Origin: Picocystis sp. L7
Taxonomy: Eukaryota > Chlorophyta > Picocystophyceae > Picocystales > Picocystaceae
Reading direction: 5' to 3'
Length of the DNA stretch: 64,000 nucleotides
Assembly: GCA_020975725.1 (NCBI GenBank)
Contig: QXJR01000027.1
Coordinates: 682,001-746,000 of the forward strand
This document shows positions 39,856 through 49,400 of this stretch, piece by piece; the first letter of the stretch is position 1; each line of letters begins with the position of its first letter. A program made the translations under genes and the position numbers. The notes beneath the pieces are model-generated. The model did not search any database, was not told the origin of the DNA, and saw only the letters and a list, made by a program, of their open reading frames with translations.

Positions 39856-41397
39856 TTGGAGAACGAGATCGTGCCCAAGGCGATGGTGCGACGATGTGCG
39901 CGCGGCTTGGCGCGCAACACGCGACTCTGCGCACGCGCTGGACCACCCGAGGTGGATCCAGAGCGTTCGTACCAGGTACTGGTGCCTCAACGGGACTTTG
40001 CGCCACGGGATCGCCTGGTGCAATCGTCCCAAGCACGTGCAGCCAAGCAGCTCGCCGACTTGGCCGTGCTCAACGACAAGCTCTCGGGAAGGAGCGACTG
40101 GCTGGAAACACGCCGAAAAGCGGAGTTTCTCAAAGCAAAAGCCAGGAATTGGAGGTCTGTGTTCGACACGATCACCAAGGTGGAAGCTGCATCGACGCTC
40201 GAGGCCATCGAAGCAGCTCAAGACCAAGTGGAGGAAGCACTCAGCGAAGGGAATCGGGAAAGCAAAGCGCTTTCAGACTTGCAGATGCAGTTGAAGGAAC
40301 TGCAACAGCAACTCAAGGGGTACCAGTCCAAGCTCACGCTCGCAGAATCACGTGTGCAGAAGAACATGGATCGACTCTCCGCCCTGAAGAAAGAAGCGGA
40401 TGGACTGCCTAGCCCCTTCAAGGAAGATTGCTATGAATTGTGCCATGGGAACGATGTTTCTAGGCTAGATGAAAACAAGCATCAGACAATGGGAACCCCA
40501 CTTTTCAGCCAACGTGTCTCCAGCGCCGACTCGCTGGAACAGCTTCGCAATCGATGGCACACCGTGGAGTTCTCGAAGAACCTTACGGACGGATTACTGG
40601 TACCAATCGAGCTCTATGGTACAACATGGGTGCTGTGGAGAGACAACGAGGGGTCTCCAGGGTGTATTAAGGACGAATGTGCTCATCGGGCATGTCCACT
40701 CTCTCTTGGGAGAGTCGTGGACGGGAAGGTGCAGTGTCCATATCATGGGTGGGAATATGTCAATGATGGGAAGTGTGTCGCAACGCCAAGCTGCTCCCAG
40801 CTGATCCCTGCTAGTGTCAAGTCGTTGCCGTGCGTTGAAAGTGATGGTGTGATACTCGTCTGGCCAGGAAAGGGGGTCCCATCCATAGACATCCCTTCAA
40901 ATGCCCCACCAAAAGGTTACCAACCACATGCAGAGATGGTTCTAGAAGTACCCATGCAGCACACAGTCCTGCTGGAAGGCTTCATTGACCCTGCACCAGC
41001 AACTCGAGCGTTGGATTTTGTGCTCCGTTGGAGCACCTGGAGAGAAGTGGAAGAGTTTAAAATGCTTCAAGAAGAATTTGAACCGGCAGTTCCCTACAGC
41101 ATGGACATCAACTACGACAAGTCCCATGTAGTCACTGCTACGGTAGAATTGCCAGTTGAAGCCCTTGGGTCAGAAAGCTACATTGTGGGTAAACACGTGC
41201 ACCAAATGTATGCATGCATTCCCACATCGAAGGATTCCACACGGCTCTTGTACAGGATGAGCTTAGACTTTCAGCCAATAGGGAAAGCGTTGCCATTCAT
41301 GGACCATTTGTTTAAGGAGCAGTTGAAAGACCACCTCAGCAAGGAAGTGCAGATGTTGGCAGTGCAGCAGGAAAGAATTCTTCGACAGAGCAGATGA
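39856..41397 (+). CDS. Chlorophyllide a oxygenase-like protein, Rieske-only (CAO1-type subunit)
   Basis: CAO converts chlorophyllide a to chlorophyllide b in the plastid. The 513-residue protein starts with a basic, transit-peptide-like head (an ATG at 39883 would serve equally). A coiled-coil region at about 55-185 resembles the N-terminal domain of CAO. The Rieske [2Fe-2S] motif has CAH at 275-277 and CPYH at 294-297 within ECAHRACPLSLGRVVDG and VQCPYHGWEY. The C-terminal block KHVHQMYACIPTSKDSTRLL and YRMSLDFQPIGKALPFMDHL is strongly CAO-like. Where CAO has the mononuclear-iron DxxHxxxxH motif this protein reads FIDPAPATRAL, without the histidines. No other reading frame there supplies them. 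This matches the Rieske-bearing half of the split, two-subunit CAO of Micromonas, which needs a second, iron-binding partner. Confidence 0.88.
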   Translation: MENEIVPKAMVRRCARGLARNTRLCARAGPPEVDPERSYQVLVPQRDFAPRDRLVQSSQARAAKQLADLAVLNDKLSGRSDWLETRRKAEFLKAKARNWRSVFDTITKVEAASTLEAIEAAQDQVEEALSEGNRESKALSDLQMQLKELQQQLKGYQSKLTLAESRVQKNMDRLSALKKEADGLPSPFKEDCYELCHGNDVSRLDENKHQTMGTPLFSQRVSSADSLEQLRNRWHTVEFSKNLTDGLLVPIELYGTTWVLWRDNEGSPGCIKDECAHRACPLSLGRVVDGKVQCPYHGWEYVNDGKCVATPSCSQLIPASVKSLPCVESDGVILVWPGKGVPSIDIPSNAPPKGYQPHAEMVLEVPMQHTVLLEGFIDPAPATRALDFVLRWSTWREVEEFKMLQEEFEPAVPYSMDINYDKSHVVTATVELPVEALGSESYIVGKHVHQMYACIPTSKDSTRLLYRMSLDFQPIGKALPFMDHLFKEQLKDHLSKEVQMLAVQQERILRQSR

Positions 41398-42577
41398 AGT
41401 TCACGGAGTTGACCAGTACATGATCCGATTTTGAAGAGGGCTGGCAGCAGAGATTTTTCAGATTCTGAAGTGAAGCTGTCTTTGGGTGCACTTCCACCTA
41501 AAGGCGTTCGTAATGGGTGAATGTCGATGAATCCAAATCAACAGTTTCTTTGTTTGAAAGAGCTATCAACCACAAGTCCTAGAGAGCATGTTTGTTATGC
41601 TTCGACATGTGAATAAAGGGACATTTCAGTATATCAAATACAATCTTGAATGGAACGTGTCCTTGGGACAAAGGATAGTATATACTGGCTATCCACTCGC
41701 ATAATGCTAGCAAAGTCTCTTCTTTCGGGATGCACCTCTGTCTTGAATAACGCCCTAGAGACGCTCGAGACGCGGCAGTACATGGGACTTTCATGCCTCG
41801 CAATGTTGGAGTTCCACGTTGAATAGGAAATGCAACTTCGTGAACAGGTGCCACAATACCAAGATCGACACCTTGCATTACACGCTGTGCAAGTGTCCCG
41901 GTATCATGTGTAGCTCAAACTTGGAAAGTTAAAGAAGCGGATTTTGCTTTGGGTATGTAAATGAAACGAATGCCCTGGGACCGCGTATGGAAGCAAGGAA
42001 GGCTTTGTCGGCCCTCAACTCATGATTAAGGAATGTGGAGCCCACAGTAGGCATTTTTTTGGGTCGTGTGTGTGTCTCCTCTTCGTTTCATACAGATATC
42101 CACCAGAAAGAAAGGGCAGGGACGACAAACTCCAACTATTTCGATGGCGTGTAGAGTCGTCATGTTCTAGAAAACCAGGCCCACAAACAGGTTCTTGGCC
42201 CTCAAGGCTTGCTGCCAATGTTACAAAAAAGGGTATATTCCGTTCTTATGAGGACAAGAAACTTTTGAGAGGTAAACTTTGACGCAATTTTGCCAAAGAT
42301 CGTAGGGATTCATCAACAAGAACATAGGTGTTGCCCAGGGCATTGTTCTTGGTGCAAGCCCTCAAAAACGACCTCAACCAATTTGAAGGGAAGGACGTGG
42401 CGGGCTCAAGATAGAAGGTGCGTAAAGGGCAACTCATGCCATGGAACACCCCTTCCGAGAGCGTAGACCATGACACTGTGTTCCTAAGCTATGCATCTGG
42501 GTCGGCCACCATAGGGCAGCTTGTTTTGCCTCGCTTGGATGTCCACTTGCACACTGTAAACGATGTAAAGGCATGAT
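41398..42577. other. Intergenic with possible transposase scraps on the minus strand
   Basis: A minus-strand frame at 41579-41878 contains RGMKVPCTAASRASLGR and EETLLALCEWIASIYYPLSQ, which loosely resembles the helix-turn-helix region of pogo/Tc5-type transposases. Two further short minus-strand frames (42015-42218, 42246-42476) may belong to the same decayed sequence. The match is weak and no catalytic core is visible. Confidence 0.25.
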
Positions 42578-45465
42578 TTACAGCAAGGCAGACTTCTCTT
42601 TTTCTCTTTTTGACAAATCTTGTGCGTTGCCAAGCTTTTCTACGATGCTTTGCACATCCTCCCCACTGATGCTGACGTTTTCTTTGAGAACCTCCACAAT
42701 CTCCATCAGCGCTGTTTTATTCCTTTTAAGCACCGCCAGTGCCTTTTCATAGGTCTCATTCAAGAGGATGTACATCTGCATGTCTGTTTTCAAAACTGCT
42801 GCGTCAGTGACAGTGTCTGGAACTTGCTGCTCGATTCGCCAACCCTGGAATTCCGGCCTCGTGAGCGCCCGTGCCCCTAGCACTGGGTCATCCCTCATTG
42901 CGCCAAAAAGGCATAGCTTTGCAGCGAGTGCCCTTGCTGTGATGAGCCGCTTTTCATTCATCGCGCTCAGCTCATCAATTCCAAACAACAACTCTTCGCC
43001 AGCTCGACCTGCAAGCACCACCACCAGCTGCTCCTCCAGGTACCTTCTGGTGAATTGCTTAGTCTTTTCCCTATCTTCGTTTATTTTGAGTTCAGTCTGG
43101 CCCAGGGGCCACTTCTCTCTGGGCTGGATACTAACCTTGATTACCGGCTCAATTGCTGGCATGAGGGTGGCAAGTAAAGCAGTAGATGCTTCTTGAACTG
43201 CAATACGGTCCCGCTGTTCTCCGCTGAATAGCGGTTTTGGGATGCCAAGAGTTTCAATTTCCACTGCCATGAGAAGGTCCTGTTGTTCAATCTTCTCTCT
43301 CCTTTCTTTGGCTGCTAGTAAAGCTGCTTGGTTCACTAGATTTGCTAACTGAGCACCGCTGTATCTATTCGCAATACGCGAAATTTGCTTCAAATCAATG
43401 TCATCGGCCATTGGTTTCTTGCCGCAGTGCACCTCCAAAATTTCCACCCTGCCTTCAAAATCTGGCAATCCAACATAAACAGACCTGTCAAAACGACCAG
43501 GTCTGATCAGCGCCGGGTCAAGCACATCTCTCCGGTTTGTTGCTGCCATTATGATAACCCCAGAATCATCATCGAATCCATCCAGTTCTGACAGTAATTG
43601 ATTCAACGTTTGGTCACGTTCGTCGTTTCCCATTGCACCTCCTCGCTTCCTGCCTACTGCATCAAGCTCGTCGATGAAGACAATTGCAGGAGCAAGGGCC
43701 CTGGCCTGGGCAAACAAATCTCGAACGCGAGCAGCTCCCACCCCAACGAACATCTCCACAAATTCTGAGGCTGTCAAGGAGAGAAAGGCAACCCCGGCCT
43801 CGCCCGCTACTGCACGGGCCAACAACGTCTTGCCTGTCCCTGGTGGACCAACCATCAGCACTCCTCGTGGAATCTTAGCATGCGATTCCTTAAATCGCTC
43901 AGGCTTGGTAAAGAAATCAACAACCTCCATGAGTTCAACCTTTGCTTCACCAATGCCCGCAACGTCGTCAAAAGTAATGATGTCTTCATCGGTGTACTGA
44001 AGTTTCACATTTTTCATACTTTTTGCTGCCTGCTTCATTTTTTCTTTGATCAGCGCCTTCTTGTTCTCTGCCTCATCCTTAGACAGGGCCTTCTTCACCT
44101 TAACGGATCCCATCCGCAGAAAGTCTTCTGCTTCGTCGACACCAAGAGTCGCCTTGTTCTGATCCTTTTCCATGTCTTCTTTGCTCGTCTTGGCACCTGA
44201 TCCTTTCGAAATTGCCTGCTGCTGCACGCTGTTGTTGTATTTCACATATAGGTCATCTTGCTCGGCTTCCTCTTCTGCTCTGGCTTGCGCACGAGCCACT
44301 TCTGCACGCACGATTTGCTCATCATATTCAATACCTCTTCTCTTCAATTCTTCCATGATGAATTCTGCCGAACGCCCCATGGATGCCATCCCGCCGGCCT
44401 CAAACTTCAGCCTTTCAATCCTGGCTTCTTCTTCCTTTTGCAACCTTTCCTCCAGCGCTTTTTTACGCAGCTTTTCCCGATCTGTTGCATCGCCTTTAGC
44501 ATTGACCATGTACTGCACACATGCATATATGGTGGCTAGCATAACTGCTGGAATACCAAGCCTCGTCAGCTTGCTGTCCGAGATATCTGGGGCTGCTTGC
44601 GGTGGGAAGACGTTCCTCTGCGGCAGCGTGACTGCCTTCACATTGTTTTGTTCCATCGCCCAAAGGACCCTGTACTCATCCAAGGGTATATTAGACTTCT
44701 TCATGGTCTTGTCCCAGTAGAAAACAAGGCACGATCCATCCATCCCTCTGTCTTCCCAGTTGAAATCTTCTCGATCAGCCAGTTCCTGATCGGGTATGTT
44801 TTGGAAAAAGCCAATGGACCTCACTTTTCCGAGGCGTATATCACGAAGGAGCTGGCCATATCTCACTTCTTTCTGGACGACAGGGATCCCCAGCACCCTG
44901 GTGTACATGGGTTGTTTCTTCTGCGGAGGTTCTTTCCCCTGTTCGATCATCTTCTTCTCCTTCTCTTCCTCCCACTCCTTCTCCGCCTCTTGGAACAGCT
45001 GCGCTGCGGTCTTTCTGTTCGGTTCAGCGAGCCAGTCTCCCTACACTCCCAATCCATCGCCAATCGGTCCCGTCACGCGCGATTTGGCGTTAGCAGACGT
45101 CCTCGGTCCATTCCTGTGCACGTTCTGCAGGAGCGGTTCGACCTCGTCTCCTCGATGTGCAGTTTGCCATTCTTTCCAGGGAATCCATTCCCACGCATTC
45201 AGATCGCATTCGGCGATCGCGCACGCACCTGTTCGGATTTTTTCCTGGCTTCTTCGACGGCTTGTTGCTCGAGCTGCACGAAGATCTCCAAGGGCTTCTT
45301 CGTCTCCGGATCGACCACGAGATCCATCTCGTCGAAGGTTTTCGCGGCCCGTGTCGCCCCTCTGCGGATTCCTCGCCCTTTTTCCTTCCTCTGCACCGCT
45401 CGACGCGTCCCTGCGACCTCGCATCGTCCCGTTCTCGACCGCAGCACGCGCGGTTCCATGGCCAT
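42578..45465 (-). CDS. FtsHi-type AAA+ protein, protease-dead FtsH homologue of the plastid
   Basis: Two inferred exons, 45465-45229 and 45040-42578, joined across a 188-nt GT-AG intron in phase 0, give about 899 residues. Exon 1 supplies a basic leader ([20 protein letters not shown]) and an acidic linker. A membrane span follows at about 241-258 ([19 protein letters not shown]), then a long charged coiled coil. The AAA core has GPPGTGKT at 477-484, [14 protein letters not shown] at about 533 and a full second region of homology ([18 protein letters not shown]). The zinc-protease site, normally HEAGH, reads QEAST at 695-699, so metal-dependent proteolysis is not expected. Plant FtsHi proteins of this kind act in the plastid inner-envelope import motor and in plastid development; that role is inferred by family. 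Confidence 0.9.
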
Positions 45466-45493
45466 GTCGCGACGAATGGATGGACGTGCCTTG

Positions 45494-45517
45494 GGGTTAA
45501 CTCCCTTCGTTAACCCA
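45494..45517. repeat. 8-bp inverted repeat upstream of the FtsHi gene
   Basis: GGGTTAAC and GTTAACCC separated by about 7 nt, roughly 30 bp upstream of the FtsHi ATG. It could be an operator-like site or a 5' UTR hairpin. Confidence 0.5.
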
Positions 45518-45558
45518 GCCGCCCCGGGGCACGTCCCTTTGGACGGGGATGGATTCCA

Positions 45559-45600
45559 GGTTCGAACCGGGAGGGATCCCTTTGTGAACCGGGAATAAAA
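45559..45600 (-). promoter_or_regulatory. Candidate core promoter of the FtsHi gene
   Basis: GGTTCGAACC at 45559-45568 (palindromic) with GGGATCCC and GAACCGGGAATAAAA just beyond, about 95-135 bp from the FtsHi ATG. AATAAAA on the plus strand could instead be a TATA-like box for transcription to the right. Confidence 0.4.
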
Positions 45601-45786
45601 GCGGTGCAGATCCCGACAGGAGTCCGGATGCCGGGTGGAGACGAAGCAGGGCACCGGACCGTCCTCGACGGTACGTGTATGGCTTTTCGACCATCCTGGT
45701 TTTCGCGGGAAGCCATGGATGACAGGGACGTGCAGGATGCGCTCCAGTTCGCGCACCTTCCTACCCACGAAGCGACGAAGCGGCTC

Positions 45787-46089
45787 TCACCACTCGTCAT
45801 CGAGACTGTCGATCTCGTGCGGTGCGTTGGAGACCACTCCTTGGTGGCTCTTGCATCCCTTCGCTTCCTCCAGCTCCTCCCAACAATCCTCGATGGCGAT
45901 CAGGATGATCTGGAGGATGACGAGGACCTCGTCTTCGTACCCTCCAAGGAGAGAAAATTGGACAAACAGCACTGCTAGTTCGTCGAACTGCTCTCGTAGC
46001 CGTTCCCGCTCCCGTGCGCTGCTCACTCGCGACGGCATGGTCGCACGCGTTCCCCAAGACGGGCCTTCCGACCCCCTTTTCGCGACCAT
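45787..46089 (-). CDS. Small acidic/helical protein of unknown function (uncertain)
   Basis: A 100-residue frame with a basic start (MVAKRGSEGPSWG), an amphipathic helix (RERERLREQFDELAVLFVQF), a hydrophobic helix (VLVILQIILIAIEDCWEEL) and an acidic end. It lies between the SNF2 stop and the FtsHi start, and a GGGTTCGG word lies about 245 bp upstream. An overlapping plus-strand frame (45604-45978) is a competitor. I recognise neither. The helical pattern and its position in an otherwise empty gap favour the minus-strand frame slightly. Confidence 0.3.
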   Translation of the reverse strand: MVAKRGSEGPSWGTRATMPSRVSSARERERLREQFDELAVLFVQFSLLGGYEDEVLVILQIILIAIEDCWEELEEAKGCKSHQGVVSNAPHEIDSLDDEW

Positions 46090-46420
46090 TGAGGCATCAC
46101 CCTTCGAGGAAGGCGGTCCACTCGGGCCCGAATCCTTCGCAGGCCATGACGCGGTTCGAGAGTGCGATCGACACAATCGTGCATTAAAATCCACTCGACG
46201 GACACCTCCCTTCGAGTGCAATCGGCAGGGGTCCGACCGAGGGGCCTCCAGCTGCACGTCCCTCGAATTCGGGACCACAGGGCATCCCCCCAACCGAGAA
46301 TAAACTCCTACCTGGGACCCAGATCCGAACCCAGGGATGTGAGGACTCCAAGAAGGACCCATTCCATCCCAAACGGATGAGAACGATGGAAGAGGATGCA
46401 GTTGAATGGAGAACGTGTAC
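46090..46420. other. Intergenic, SNF2 3' flank
   Basis: No gene seen. GAATAAA at about 46299 and GAACCC at 46338 may be promoter words for the uncertain small minus-strand gene. Confidence 0.3.
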
Positions 46421-49400
46421 TCAGGTGACACGAGGCGGACCAGGCGGGGATGCATTGTGGTCCGCAAAACTGCTGTAGCTGCGACGGAAATCGTCGCGCT
46501 TGCGCTTCACCCCGGTCTCCTCGGATGTCCCACCACCTGCCTCGGAGACAGGAGCTGTGGTGCCATCATCATCGGCCAGTTCGCTGTACGCAAGGTTCAA
46601 GTCGAAGTCCTCGACCCTGTTTGCCTGAGTCTGTTCGTCGTACTCGTCCTCCTCTCCCTCCAACACGTTCAGGTCATCTGTGCCATCTGAATCCTCACTC
46701 ATGGGGACCGTGTCTTCGCGCGACACAGTCCTTTCACGTTCAAAATCAGCAGACCACGCCGTGGTTGATGGCAAGGAGCTCCAGGTGGATCGACGTGCTT
46801 CCTTCTCTAACCGCTTCTCCTCACGCTCCTTCCTCTTGTTCTCCCTCTCTTTGCGCCTGGCCTCCTTCTCAGCTGCCAATTTGTCCCGACGAGACTGCTC
46901 AACCGCTGCCACTTCCGCCTCGACCTTGGCACGCATGAAACCACGTGCACCACGACCAACTGGGTCCAGGCTTTGAGTTTGGCCCTCTGCTTGCATGGCC
47001 TGCACACGATTATGAGCGTCTTCGATGAAACCAGCCAAGCCTGGCTTTGACTTTGCGTTGCTTGAGGCTGCTGCATCTACCATTGCCTGGGTGAATTTCA
47101 TCCACCTGGGAACCTCAGAGCGCTTCATGGGAATGCACCAGTCCAATTCCAGGTCAATCCGCTCAAAAGATCGAAGTTCTTCCTCTGAACGTGCCAGCAA
47201 GCGGTTGATTTCGTGTATGCTAGGTACCTCGTTCTTCGCTGTTTGATTCCGCTCCTCATCCTGCAGCATTGTTTCCAGTGTCTGCCTCCTTTCTTCCTGG
47301 GTTGTGCGGCCATCAAACCTTCCAGCATTGATGACCTCATCTGCCATTTCATTCTTTTGGCGCTGAATGACGTTTCGAACTATGCTTTCCACAGAATCCT
47401 TGTATTTCCTTGTGTCCGCCTCGGTGAGCTTTTTGCGAATAATCTGTTTGGAGCTCTCATCCAATGCGTGGTGCCTCTCTTGAACACCCCTTTCTTGCTC
47501 CTCTTCGTCAAGATGCTCAGAAGTTGTGAAATCATCCACCACAGATTCGAAGTGTATCACCCTTACTTCTTTCATCTGTCCGATGCGGTGAGCCCGAGCA
47601 ATGGCCTGTTCTTCGTTCTTTGGGTTTGGATCCGGGTCATAGATGATTACCGTATCTGCTGACTGCAAGTTCAAACCACGTCCAGCAGCACGCATGGAAA
47701 GCAAGAATATGAAGGTGTCCGAATCTGGGGAGTTAAACTCGCCGATTGCTTCCTCTCGCTTCTCCAACGAGGTAGAGCCATCAATACGTTGATAAGCAAG
47801 TAGTCTACCATCCACGTACCTCCATCTTAGGTACTGCTCAATCACATCCAAGAGCCTTGTCATAGTACTGAAGAGCAGCACCCTATGGCCGGTCCTCTTC
47901 ATCTTTACCAATATCCGGTCTAGCATCATCATCTTGCCACATTTTCTTATGATTGATTCCGTAATATTCAGCTCTTGAGGAGGGTACACAAGATGAGGGT
48001 GGTTGCAGGTTTTCCGTAACTCCATGGCCTTATTGGTGATGGACACGTACGCCCTGTTGTGGTGTCTTCCTTTGAAGGGTACAGCGGGATTGATCCTCAG
48101 GGCCGATGTTTTCTGGACCCAATTGTATATGGCCGACTGAAGAACTGTGAGTGGCGATTTCAAGGTCACGTCTATCTTTGCTGGAAGTTTGCGTTCAACA
48201 TCCCCCACCTGTCTCCGAAGCATAAAAGGCTCCAATATTTGATGAAGTCTGTGAATGATTATGATCTTCTTCTCCATCTCCAGCCAGTCTTCGTCCTCTC
48301 CGCTCCCATCCTCTCCGTCTACTTCCTTGTTCTTTTTCTCCTTTTTCTCGTCCTTTTCGCTAAGAGATTTGCCAAACCACTCGTCGAACGAGCGGCGGCT
48401 ATCAAACACTTCTGGAAGTAGAAGATTAAGTAAGGACCACAACTCGCCCAGGTCGTTCTGCAGAGGTGTTCCGGTGAGTAGTAGTCGGCGTTGTACCTTG
48501 AACTTGTCAAGCGTCCGAGACAACTTGCTCTCCCTGTCTTTCATACGTTGTGCCTCGTCGATGATCATGTACCTCCAAGGAATCTTGGAAAGCCTGCCTG
48601 CGTCTCTCATAACGAACTCGTAACTTGTGACCAGGACGTTGAACTTGACCGATTGGATTGATTCAGTGAAAATCCTGGCTCGCTCGTCCTTACTGCCGAC
48701 ATAGTAAATGCACCGCACACTTGGTAGCCACCTTATCAGCTCCGCTTTCCAATTAACAATGACTGCATTTGGCACAATAATAAGATGAGGCCCGTTATTC
48801 CCTTTGTGTTCCATCAAGTACGCGATGAGGGCCATTACCTGCACTGTCTTTCCAAGTCCCATTTCATCCGCAAGAATGCCATTGATCTTGTTATTGTACA
48901 GGCTGATCATCCATTGCAGTCCCACAAATTGGTAGTCTCTCAGCTTCCCGTTGCTCGGAGGTTTCAGCAATTTCGGCATTCGGAGCACCTCTTCCTGAAC
49001 AGAATGCGCAAGATTGTAGTATCGGCTTTGAGCATTTGAGTTAGAACTGGCAGTGGCATTGAATTGTTGCACTTGGTCCTCAACTAACTTCTCAGCTGCT
49101 CGAATTCCCGCTCTCCTAGCATCTTCCTCGTTCATTCCTTCCTCTAAGGCGTCTGCTTCAGCTTTAGCTGCAACTTCAATCCTCGATTGTTCGAGTTTTA
49201 CAGCAGACACCTTGCCGGCAAGTTTGTTCAGGTACTCCTCTGTTTGTGACAAGAAATTTTGCAATTCCTTATAGCGCATTTCACCTGTAGGGCCTGGAGC
49301 CCCCTGTTCAAGCAGCTGGCGATATGCATCAATATCATTCGCCTTCAGTGCTTCTAAGCGTTTGTTTCTGTCGTCAACTTTCTTCCTCATCGATTCTCGA

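Noticed and set aside
45757-45790. A 30-nt GTGAG...TAG segment that would link two minus-strand frames as a tiny intron
   Set aside because: Much shorter than every other inferred intron here (77-188 nt) and without independent support.
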